Below are positions 35,501 to 44,546 of a stretch of DNA of 64,000 nucleotides, one piece after another. Within the stretch, counting starts at the first letter, position 1; each line of letters begins with the position of its first letter. Below the pieces are notes generated by a model that made no database searches, was not told where the DNA came from, and worked only from the letters and a program-made list of their open reading frames with translations. This DNA is from Turbatrix aceti (Eukaryota > Nematoda > Chromadorea > Rhabditida > Panagrolaimidae). The DNA is taken from positions 1,612,001 to 1,676,000 of the forward strand of contig OZ017769.1 of assembly GCA_963969345.1 (NCBI GenBank). Reading direction: 5' to 3'. A program made the translations under genes and the position numbers.

Positions 35501-38500
35501 ACGTTTAGCGAGACAGAAGTCCGTGCTGCCCTCAAAAGCTGCCGACCCCGCACGACGCCCGGAATTGACTGTGTATCCGCGACGGCGTTACGCAGTGGAG
35601 CTGAATATCTGGCGCCAGCACTCACTGCACTGTTCAATTCTATCGCGAACAGCGGTGAACTGCCTGAAAAATTTGCGAACGCTGTGACTGTCCTGCTGCT
35701 GAAAAAGGGCGATCCCAGTGACCTCAATAACTACAGGCCCATCAGCCTGCTCTCGGCAATCTACAAGGCGCTCACAAAAGTCATCGCGCAGCGGATCGGG
35801 GAAGCCGCACAAGTCACTGGAATACTTCCCCCGGAACAGGCTGGTTTTCGAAAGTCTTACTCCACTGTAGATCATATTCAGAGCATCAACATGATCGCTG
35901 AGAAGCTACGGGAGTACAATCAGCCGCTGGTCGCTGTCTTCGTCGACTTTCGCAAGGCGTTCGACTCGATCAGCTTTGATTCAATCTGGGCAGCGCTTGA
36001 CTCCATCGGCGTGGATCCCGGCATCACCGAACTGGTGCGATGGCTGTATGCAGCTGGAAACTCGGCAGTCAAAGTCGGCGACAGGACGGCGGAGTTCCAA
36101 ACGCAGAAAGGAGTACGGCAAGGCGATACGCTGAGCCCGCTAATTTTCATCCTAGTTCTCCAACGAGCCCTTAACGCCGCACAGCTGACAGGCAGAGGCG
36201 TCAAGGTTGATGGTCAGCGGCTAGCGTATTTGGCATACGCTGACGACGTCGTTCTTTTCTCCCACACTGGCGAAGAACTTCAGGAAATGCTGTCGGATAT
36301 GGCCATCGCCTGCAAAGACGTCGGACTGGAAGTCAACGTCAAGAAGACGCAGTGGATGGTACAGAAACGGCGGGATCAGCGACCTATCTCCTCCGGACTT
36401 CTCCTCAAGGACATCGAGGATGATTTCGAGCTCTCCCTCCACGGCCTGGTTATCCAACGGGTGCAGTCGTTCATCTATCTAGGCCAAAAGATGCAGTGGC
36501 CGCGCAACCACGTCGTTGAGATACGTAATCGCATCTCGACAGCAAGGTCCATCTACTACCGGAACTCAGATCTCCTGCGCTCCAAACGCACGCCAATGTA
36601 CTTGAAGCGCCGCCTGATCCATGCCTGCATCTTGCCATCGGTGTTGTACGGCTGTGAAACCTGGGCGCTGACAGAAACGGCAAGATCTACGTTGCGCAAT
36701 GCTCAACACCGAGTCGAACGAGCCATCCTCGGGCTGCGACGGTCTGACAAAGTCCGAAACAAAATCATCCGACGAAGAACAAAACTCAAAGACTGGGTGA
36801 AGGAAGCGGAACGCCGAAAATGGACATACGCGCGAAAGCTCCTGGAGGCAGACGAAAACAGATGGGCCCGACGACTGACCTTGTGGATACCACAAGGAAA
36901 ACGACCCGTGGGACACCCTTCCTTACGATGGGCCGATTCGCTCAACTCGGTGTTCAACAAGACGAAAAACAGACCACAACGACGAGGGGAAGAAGAAATC
37001 GCGACCAAAACGAATCGAGACATTTACGCCTACGTGGACGTCATTTGTGCCTCCTAACATCTGGTCTAATGATAACTAACCACTGAGTAATGGTGAAATA
37101 ATAATAATAATAAAAAAATAATCAAAAATTTTACTAAAAATAAAAATAGCAAGCCACAGTGCCTACCGTGCCGATTTAAAAATAAATTTTCATAAATAAA
37201 ACTTTTATTATTAATAAAAAATAAACAAATAAATAAATTTAAAAAATTAGTTTTATGCCTTAGGTTCCTCAAAATTGACTTTCAGCTGGCAATCTTACCT
37301 CGCACGCGCTGCCATGCTCAGTAAAAAGAAACGACTCCTGCAACGCCAAAAGGAAACCAAACTTTCTGAATTCCCCACATTCGGAATCCCCGGAGAAGAA
37401 ACAGAAACCATTCAACCTCCGAACAGTCCAGTGATTAAGCTAGTCAACGTCCTAAGATTCGGAATCCGACTTGGCATGTTCATGTCCGGTGCTGGAGGCG
37501 CTTTGTCTGCCGATGCTAAGAAGAAAACAATCAAATTCGCATCTCCTCGGCTTTTCAGCGTAACAACCGAAGATCCAACAAGCATAAATTTTCTCTCGCC
37601 GTCTCTTTTTTCACTCCATGACAAAGGCCGGGGTTTCGAAAAGGATTTCTCGTTGCCAAGTCTCTCTAGGCACTTCAGCAAGGCAGATCAACAGCATGTT
37701 TTGGACTTTATTTTTGAAGCCGCAGGCATTGACGACGCACTGAAGATTGCCAACCAGTCTATGAACGCTGAGCTTCAGAGAATGAAGAAGAGAAGGTACC
37801 AGGAACGAATGACGACTGACAAGGGCAGACCGTTGTACCTGACACCGAAGACAGCGGCTAAGACTATGGGGGATGAGCAGATGAGAAGGGTAGAGGTGTT
37901 TGAACAACTTAGTCGGAGTTATTCCGAGAGACAGGTGAGTACGGGTTTTTTGGATTTTGCCACAAAATCTAGCCGACCCTTATGAACAAGTGAGCCCTAA
38001 TTCCCCTCACCTTTACAGAAGCGCCAAATAGACGACACCGGCTACGCGATCCTAACCCCCGATCAACTTCACCTGATTTACGGTCCGTCATCTCCGTACA
38101 ACGATTCCACCCGTCTGGATTACTTCCGCCGACTCACCCCCTCCGCAGTCCACGATCTCGTCATCCGAGACATCCACCAACGAGCACGCAATACCCCTCC
38201 CAGATCCAAGCGCGACTCAGCAGTCGTCCTCACCCCCCTCCACCTCTTCTCCATCGTCAACGACTCAGCCGCAGCTTCTACGCCCTACATCCTCTCCCCC
38301 ATCATCCTGGCGTCCATCATCGGCTCGCCCTCGATCCTGGGCCCCGTGATCCTCGGTCCATGGCTCTTCCTGCCCCTCATCATGTCCCCCCGGGTCCTCA
38401 GTCCCGCTGTTCTCGACCCTCTGGTCTTCGTGCCGGTGATTCTCTCTCCCCTAGTCCTCAACCCGGTTGTGCTCTCACCTGGAATCTTCAATCCCCTAAT

Positions 38501-38768
38501 TTTATCCCCGTGTGTCCTATCGCCCTTTGTCCTAGCCCCACAGGTTTTCACCCCTCTGATTTTGTCGCCTTTGATAGTCAATCCGATAGTAATGAGTCCC
38601 AGTATTGGCACACCAATGATCCTGGCACCCAGCCTATTGTCACCAATTATTTTTACGCCTTTATCATTTTTTGCCATGGTTTTATCCCCACAAATCGCGT
38701 CGCCGTCTTTTGTGTCACAGTTGTATCAGTCGGAAATTATTTTGTCGCCTACTTTGTTTTCGAAGTAA
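32538..38768 (+). CDS. MLT-10-like moulting protein, paralogue D (interrupted by a retrotransposon in intron 2)
   Basis: Exons 32538-32764, 33330-33674, 37286-37934 and 38019-38768 join in frame to about 656 residues. Intron 2 is 3.6 kb because it holds an RTE-like element in the same orientation; its donor (gtgggt) and acceptor (ttcag) are intact, so a normal mRNA is possible. Start MFQKRLYSRGIILFVVIFVV gives a signal or signal-anchor. Conserved parts are HHKHCSNRSQTLDDHAKCVS, RFGIRLGMFMSGAGG (lacking the MGQNT of its paralogues), LSPSLFSLHD and RRYQERMTTDKGRPLYLTPK. Basic sites are RKRRS and PRSKRDS. The repeat domain is long (VLSPAVLDPLVFVPVILSP and similar). It is the most divergent of the four. 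Role inferred from the MLT-10 family. Confidence 0.85.
33882..33948. repeat. Inverted repeat with embedded direct repeat
   Basis: caggttcaatgggaaaagtt is followed by a second atgggaaaagttcgcac and then by a near-exact reverse complement (aacttttcccatcgaacctg). It lies in intron 2 of paralogue D, about 100 bp before the retrotransposon. Confidence 0.75.
34015..37111 (+). mobile_element. RTE-like non-LTR retrotransposon
   Basis: A GC-rich block of about 3.1 kb within the AT-rich intron 2 of paralogue D. About 160 bp of GC-rich leader precedes one uninterrupted reading frame, and a short tail ends in (ATA)n at about 37099-37111, as RTE elements end in short tandem repeats. There are no long terminal repeats. 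The exact ends are uncertain because both flanks are A-rich and a target duplication cannot be placed by eye. Confidence 0.85.
34178..37057 (+). CDS. Retrotransposon ORF: APE endonuclease plus reverse transcriptase
   Basis: A single open frame of 959 codons without breaks. The N-terminal ~240 residues are an APE-type endonuclease: TINARSL, GISEVKRSG, IQVYAPTT, LLVIGDFNASIG, HEIDYVL and the terminal SDHRLL. The reverse transcriptase (~450-740) shows RPISLLSAIYKALTKVIAQR, QAGFRKSYSTVDHI, VDFRKAFDSI, VRQGDTLSPLIF and the catalytic YADD in LAYADDVVLFS. The C-terminal region has YLGQKMQW, LYGCETWALT and RPVGHPSLRWADS, typical of RTE-clade proteins. The enzyme nicks target DNA and copies its own RNA into it. 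No RNase H or second frame is seen. The intact frame suggests recent insertion. Clade assignment is from motif style and the 3' tail. Confidence 0.93.
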   Translation: MSRFRLSVATINARSLGSMARLTDFEEAIRKKRGAKQNSPKLDVIGISEVKRSGCGALSLPSGYNLLYSGESPGERTHGGVGFYLPGTLKPLWFVPFSSRIAEIALRLPGKRVLRIIQVYAPTTGHSVEEYLAFLDDLHEVIVARKQSQLLVIGDFNASIGARQQGEANTGPHAVGCRNARGELLLDFCISNNLFVANGFFKKANKNRWTWRAPNGESVHEIDYVLTQKMSQIRDVAVLPSINVGSDHRLLRCKISIKARFGRAALPRPGQKVLSRRAIQKELQAKLKEYMPTGYPERDYLELKKIINEATDAATVEVPPEPAISMRTQSLMELRARMKFCVGIQTAAERVHYSVVAKLLRWSLKEDIQSRRLRVTTKAIASGKLKQGRQQLVYGRKTNYVKAKANEDAIEQTVKAISGFFGELYRSNSGPLGVNPAPVDVTFSETEVRAALKSCRPRTTPGIDCVSATALRSGAEYLAPALTALFNSIANSGELPEKFANAVTVLLLKKGDPSDLNNYRPISLLSAIYKALTKVIAQRIGEAAQVTGILPPEQAGFRKSYSTVDHIQSINMIAEKLREYNQPLVAVFVDFRKAFDSISFDSIWAALDSIGVDPGITELVRWLYAAGNSAVKVGDRTAEFQTQKGVRQGDTLSPLIFILVLQRALNAAQLTGRGVKVDGQRLAYLAYADDVVLFSHTGEELQEMLSDMAIACKDVGLEVNVKKTQWMVQKRRDQRPISSGLLLKDIEDDFELSLHGLVIQRVQSFIYLGQKMQWPRNHVVEIRNRISTARSIYYRNSDLLRSKRTPMYLKRRLIHACILPSVLYGCETWALTETARSTLRNAQHRVERAILGLRRSDKVRNKIIRRRTKLKDWVKEAERRKWTYARKLLEADENRWARRLTLWIPQGKRPVGHPSLRWADSLNSVFNKTKNRPQRRGEEEIATKTNRDIYAYVDVICAS

Positions 38769-39900
38769 AATACAGGTGAATGAAAGTAAAAAATAAGAGA
38801 AATTTATGAAAATTGCGGTTTGTAACATTTCGTCAAAGATGAGCTATTTTTGTTTGCAAAATCCCCGAACAAACGCAAAAAAAATATTTCAAAAAAATAT
38901 GTCCACAAACGAACATGAACGTAAAAAATCTAATTTGTTTGCGAGCAATCCTTCCTGATTGACAAAAAAACTCTGCAAAAATCAAAGCAAAAAGAAGCCT
39001 AAAAACTTTCACAACGAAAAAAAATCCATTCAAAAAACAATCTGACGCGCGCGCACAATTCTGACAACTTTTCCACAAAATTACTTACCCACTAAAAAAA
39101 GTTTCTTTCTTTGTTTCGATTTTCCCAAACTACTGCGTTATCCGCGTATTTCGTTCATTTGAACGCGCGCATTGCAATGTGTGCGATACGGCACAGCTAG
39201 CTATAGCACCGGTTGTGTGCCTTGCGCTTGCTTTCCTAGTCATTTAAAAATTTCAGTATACCTTGCGCGGTGTAGACACATGGCAGTAACTGTTGCTGTT
39301 GCTGTGTTCAAAAAAAAGGTTAGAGTAGCCGGCCTAAACCGCGGGAAAAAAAGGGAAGAATAACGATCTTTTAGGCCAAATAAAAAAAACTGATCGTTAC
39401 TTCACAATATTTTCACACTTGTCTTGGCACTCTTTTTGTTCGTCTTTCTTTTTGGCGACTTTTTCTCATAGGAAATCGTAAACGCTTTCACTCATACAGT
39501 TTTACTCTTCGTATCGTGTCTTGTCCAGCCTGACCTACTCGCCTAAAAATATTGCATTCTGCGGTTTTTGATAATTTTGTGTATTTGCCAATTTATTTCT
39601 TCACAAAATATTTGTTTTCTGCGCGTGATGTGTTTGTTAGTCTCGGTTGTTGACGTTCACCGAACTCCCCGTTCAAATGGTCCTGACGCGAAATTTGTGT
39701 GTTGAAGTCGCCTAATTTTTCCTTTTTCTAATGTTGTGTGCTTTGTTTCAGGGCATCAACCAAACATGTGTTAATTCAACGATTTTTTCTTATTTTTTCA
39801 CTACTGTTGTTGTACAGGAATTTTATGGTGACGACGGTTAACGGATTTCTCTACAAACGGGCATATACTCTCAAAACACGGGATTACACTGGTTTTTGTC
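38769..39900. other. Intergenic, promoter side of the zinc-finger gene
   Basis: No gene recognised. T-rich pyrimidine tracts increase toward 39900, where the next gene starts. Confidence 0.5.
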
Positions 39901-42900
39901 ATGTCTAAAGTTGCAAAGCATCAAATCGAACAACGTGAGTTTTTCTTCATTTTTATTACATTTTATTTTCGTGGTAAAACATCCTGCGCGCAGAATGTAT
40001 GTTTTGCTCTGCGCTTTTCTCTTTGTTTTGTTTTCGTGGATAATTTAATTTTTATGATATTTTTTTGCAGCTCGAAATGGACGTCCAACGCGGGTCGCAA
40101 AATCTCAGTGGAAGTTCAGCGCTGCCGCGGAGGCCATTCGCCGTCCACCCCGTCAGAAGTACGGCGAGGGAATTGCTGCGAAGCTGAACAAACTCAAGCG
40201 ACAACGCATCCAGCAGCCAGTCAACGACGGCGGACCGGTGTTACTCGAGCAGGGCGGTGGCGGTGGTGGTGATAACGACGATGGCGCCAGTATCGAGCCC
40301 ATGATCGTCGACGCTCCCTCACCTGTCCTGGTCGTCGCTCCGATGCAGAGTATAGCTCCGAGCAATTCTCCCAAAAACAACGATTTATCGCCTGTCGAAC
40401 GCATTTCCAACCCGACACAGTCAATTTCCCTGACGAAAGGCGATCTCCTCGTCGAGCTGCATTCCGTCAACACCGGAGCAGCGTTCAAGTGCCCGGGCTG
40501 TGGCTGGGGTCTCGAGACTGAATCCGACCTCGTCCAGCACATTGAAAACGCTCATCCCTTCCTCGCCTCCTGCGGCCTGTGCCCGAAGGGTGGGGAATCC
40601 AACGTTTCGCTCGCAGATCACGTCCGGGATATCCACTTTCATGAAGTCAAAAATTGCCGATACTGCGGAATTTGCGGCGAGATTTGCAATTCTCAGAACA
40701 GCTCGGATCTCCTCCAGCACTTTCTCTACTCCTGCCCACGGGTACAGAAATGCATGCTCTGCCACAGAACTCCGAGGCACAGCATCAAGTACCACCGGGA
40801 TCGCGTCCATCCCGATATCATGCATTCCTACGGATGCTCGCAGTGCTTCGAGTTCTTTCCCTCGATTGATTTCTTCGTCGATCACGTCTGCAAGGAACGC
40901 GTAGTCTGCCGATGCGATCCGACCGTTTCGTATGACTCTATCAACGAACTCTTCCGTCGGCATCTTTCCGTGAGTTTTTTTTATAAATTTTTATGGCATT
41001 TTGGCGTAAAAGTACTATTTTTATGGACTTTTGGGCTCTCAAAGCGACTTTTGAATGTTTTTATTGAAATTGGGACCAAAATCTAATTTTTTGTTGATTG
41101 TAATAACAAATTTTTTTCTTTTATTTTTTGAACAAGGAAATATAAGTTTTCTGATACTCGGATCAATAAAAACGTTTTTGTATTTTTTTTATGACATTTC
41201 GGTCTAAAATTAATTTTTACGGTGCTGTTCTCAAATTTTGATTTCAGATAGGTTTTTTATGTTTTTACGTTTTTTTAAAAAAATCAGGGCCTAAAAAACG
41301 CAGTTTTTCAATTTTTTCGAATAAATGAATTTTCACCCTGAAGATCTTGTTTTTTTTCCAAAATTTTACCTTTTTTTTTCCAGCGCAACGATGGCAACCT
41401 CCACCACTACCTCGAGCCCCTTTTGCAAGAACCCAACCAGCGTCGTCGCTTTTTCATCTACAACCCTTCAATTTGGCAGAACACGGAATTTGTAGCGCAG
41501 AAACCCAAAATCCCCAGAATTCCGCCTCAGCCATCGTCGAAAACCCATCGGGTACCTGCTTCGGCCCACGACAAGGAATTCGTCTTCAAGGGTCCCTGGG
41601 AAACGGAGTGCGTCATACCGGCTGCGTGTCGTCCTTCCTGGTCGGAGATTTTGTCCAGCGGACTCCAGCTCAAGCACAAAATCATCAGGAGCAAGAATCC
41701 TTTTCCGGAGCTGCTGAAGTACGTCCATTTGACGACCTGCCCCGAGCCTGTCATGATCGATCGGTTCCCGGTCTACCCGGTGAGACAGGAATCCGCCGGG
41801 ATCTCGGAATCCGGAGCGTCTTCGAGCGGTGAGTCTCATTTGTCTCCGTCTGGAAGAATTGTCAACGACGAAAATCGGGCCACTGTCCACATTGATCCGA
41901 AAGCCATCGCTCAAGCAGTCCAGCCTCAGGGGGAGTTCACCCAGCGCTGCCCGTGCACGAAGGAGAGGTTCTCCGCCGATGGACTCATGAAGCACAACGA
42001 GCAGTGCCATTTTGCAAATGATCTCTACCTGTCCCCGTTGATTCCGATGGATGCGCTGGTCACCGTCTGCCCGCACTGCCTGATTGCCTTCGAACGCCCC
42101 GCCCAGCTCCGGCACCACATGCTGATCCACAGCGCGCAGAACAAGGACTTTGACAACTTCCTCTGCGATTCCATGTGCTGTAGCAACTATTCCATCAGCC
42201 AGGTCCAGTCCACCCTCCACAAAGGATACGTGTCCTGGTTTTGTCTCCGGTGCGCGAAAGGGTTCAACACGGAGACCGAGTTCTACCTCCATTGCCGGGA
42301 CTCGCACGGCCTCAAGCTGCTCTACTTCTGCAGCAACTGCTTCTGTGGATCGTCCGACGTCGCCCGCATCCTGCCCCACATTGAAAAGTGCACGGAGACC
42401 GACTACCGCGAAAAGATCCCCGCCAAGCTGTGCGTCGTCTCGATGGCCATGCTCTGGTACCGTCCGATCTGCCTCGAACGCTTTCTCAAGGCCTACGCGT
42501 ACTACAAGTTCCCGGTCGTCAAGCGGAGCGTATGCGCGACCCGTCCGCCGACGCTCAAGATGGACAAGCACTACGTACTGTGCAAATCCTGTGACACGGT
42601 GCATCCGATGACGGATCAGGACTGGAAGGTCGTCAACAACCAGCGCACCTGGGCCATCCCCGTTGATCCGGCTGTCATCAACGGCGGGGGGTCGTCGGCG
42701 GCGGCATCTGCCCACAAGCCGGATGAATTCATGAAGGATATCGAACCTCAGAAACTTCAGGTAATTTTTTTTGAAACACTAAAAAATTTTTTGTAATTTT
42801 TTTTTGAAACACTAAAAAAATTTTTGTAAATTTTTTTGTTTACAAACATTTTTAATAATCATTTATTGTTCACAAAAATTTTTACGATATTTTTTTTTGT

Positions 42901-42957
42901 ACACAAACATTTTTTATGATCAATTTTTTTTAGACGCTGCACCGTTCTGTCAAGTAA
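39901..42957 (+). CDS. Large multi-zinc-finger protein, unknown role
   Basis: Exons 39901-39934, 40071-40969, 41384-42760 and 42934-42957 give about 777 residues, all GT-AG and in frame; the last exon adds only TLHRSVK. The N terminus is basic (RNGRPTRVAKSQWKF, KLNKLKRQR), then a Gly run. A first cluster of fingers follows: CPGCGWGLETESDLVQHIEN ending in AH, CGLCPKGG...H...H, CRYCGICGEIC..., CMLCHRTPRHSIKYHRDRVH and YGCSQCFEFF. A second cluster near the middle of exon 3 has VCPHCLIAFE...HHMLIH, FCLRCAKGFN...HCRDSH and FCSNCF...HIEKC. Spacing is C2H2 with several C2HC variants. A nuclear nucleic-acid- or protein-binding role is inferred; I do not recognise an orthologue. An AATAAA lies at 43122. 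Confidence 0.85.
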
Positions 42958-43279
42958 ACCTGTACATTGTTTCAACTCATCATCATCATGCACACTTGTT
43001 TCTCTGACTCATCATACAACCCCACCCGCCAGCAAGCAAATTGGCGTAGATTCTAATGGTAGTTCAAAATTTTTTGGCCATTTGAAGTCGAATTTTATTT
43101 TTTGAATTTTTTCCAGTGTTGAATAAATTTTGAATCTTGTGATATAGTTTTTGTATTATTTATTTTTGTGTTGTTTGAATAAATGGAAAAAAAACTTGAG
43201 AAATGAATGAACAAAAAATGTGTGCGTGCAGCGCAGCCACACAGACGTTTAAAAACAGACCCAGCAGGCTGGAAAACGC
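42958..43279. other. 3' UTR and short intergenic
   Basis: Contains the AATAAA at 43122 for the zinc-finger gene and short TCATCATCATC runs. Nothing else is seen before the tRNA gene. Confidence 0.5.
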
Positions 43280-43400
43280 GGTGGGATGGCCGAGTGGTCT
43301 AAGGCGCCAGACTCAAGAGTAATTCTCTTCCACTGAAAAGTGGGTGACTGGGGCTTCTGGTCCTCGTATGAGGGCGTGGGTTCGAATCCCACTTCCACCA
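43280..43400 (+). tRNA. tRNA-Leu (CAA) with intron
   Basis: Acceptor GGTGGGA pairs with TTCCACC (one G-U), discriminator A at 43400. D arm GGCCGAGTGGTCTAAGGC, anticodon stem CCAGA/TCTGG with anticodon CAA at 43314-43316, a long variable arm as in Leu tRNAs, and T arm GTGGGTTCGAATCCCAC. A 37-base intron (43318-43354) interrupts the loop one base after the anticodon, as in other eukaryotic tRNA-Leu(CAA) genes. Confidence 0.95.
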
Positions 43401-43507
43401 GAATTTTTTTCAGATTTCCATTTTTTTGGTGATTTGCATTTATTTGCTTTTGTTAACGGATTGCATATTTTTTAATGCCACAAAAAAAACGGAAATGAAA
43501 CAGAAAA

Positions 43508-44218
43508 TCAGCAGCGGTTGCAGGTCTTGGGGCATTGCTCGGTCATCAGCGTGTAGTACGTCTAAAATGTTTTTATTGTAATTTTTTGGTGATCACACTT
43601 GGTTTATGGACTCACCGGATTGTTGCAGAGGTACTGACGAGCAGGACAGTCACTGACACCGTTGGGGCCAACGAGGTCAACACAGGACGCAGAAGCCGGG
43701 GCCACCGTAGTCGCCGTTGCATTTGCGGCAGAAGCGCCGTTGCAAGCGTGACAGGTGCTGGGACAGGCGGCACGGATCGCAGCTCCGACCGTGGCATCGT
43801 AGCACTGGGGGGCGGCTTGCGTGCAGAAGCTGGCGGCCTCGACGTCATTGCAGTTGGCGGCGGAGTCGGTAACGCAGCAGATTCCGCTGATGCAGGATGT
43901 CGTTGCATCCGGGCAGATTGAGCCGACGCAGACTGAATGAAAGGTTTTTGGTTGATTTTTTCAAATTTGTAAATACGATTACGTTAATTTTTTCTAATTT
44001 TTTAGAAACCTAAATTTAAAAAAAAATTTTGGAAGGGTAGAGGTTCGATTCCGGGCGGAGTCAAAATTTTTTATTTATTTTTTAATCATTGCTAGATTTT
44101 TTTGGAGAACTCGTCAGGAGGCACACTCACATCCAATAGCCTTGACACAAGACTGCGCATTCAAGGCAGACACAAGACAGAGGCAGACAAGTGCCAGAGC
44201 AGCGACAGACGACTTCAT
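43508..44218 (-). CDS. Secreted protein with two ShK domains
   Basis: Exons 44218-44131, 43932-43616 and 43561-43508 give about 152 residues. MKSSVAALALVCLCLVSALN is a clear signal peptide. The mature protein is Cys-rich: an N-terminal segment with CVKAIGFCVGSICPD, then a six-Cys module starting CNDVEAASFC and ending CPSTCHAC, an Ala/Thr linker, and a second six-Cys module starting CVDLVGPNGVSDC and ending CPKTCNRC at the C terminus. The C...C...C...C..TC..C pattern is that of ShK (SXC) domains, abundant in nematode secreted proteins. Role unknown; no enzyme domain. It is adjacent to and on the same strand as two carboxypeptidases that also end in ShK domains. Confidence 0.88.
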
Positions 44219-44546
44219 GGTTCTTGAACAGTGATAGGTGACTGGACGTGTTCCCCTTTCTCGGCTTTTGGCTTTTATACCCTTTCTGTATGGTAATGAC
44301 ACTAATTATGCATCCATCACCTGCATTACCTTTACCACGCATTAACAAAAGCCGGAACTTCACAAAATTTCAAACTTTCATGTTTACTCACCCGCGCGAC
44401 TTCCTTCCATTCTAGTACGTGAACTCAAACTTTTTTATTTACTCTCTTTTTTAAACCGGCATATTTATGTAAGTCGACCAAAAAATGCACATTAATGTCA
44501 AAAAATTTAAAATTGAAATTTATGGTAAAACAAAAATAGACGCGTT
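44219..44546. other. Short intergenic
   Basis: Promoter region of the ShK gene and 3' end of the next minus-strand gene. Nothing distinctive. Confidence 0.5.

Noticed and set aside
34178..37057. Retrotransposon frame as an LTR element or host gene
   Set aside because: No long terminal repeats, integrase, protease or RNase H; the order endonuclease then reverse transcriptase and the (ATA)n tail fit a non-LTR element.
41468..42715. 415-codon minus-strand open frame opposite the zinc-finger exon
   Set aside because: A shadow of a GC-rich coding exon; the plus strand has finger motifs and splice sites, the minus strand has neither.
43612..43921. Open frames on both strands at the ShK exon (Gly/Ala-rich on plus, Pro/Arg-rich on minus)
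   Set aside because: The correct minus-strand frame has a six-Cys ShK pattern and fits the splice sites; the others are out-of-frame readings.
44028..44062. tRNA-like string gaggttcgattccgggcgga
   Set aside because: Resembles only a T arm; no acceptor, D or anticodon arms can be built around it, and it lies in an intron of the ShK gene.
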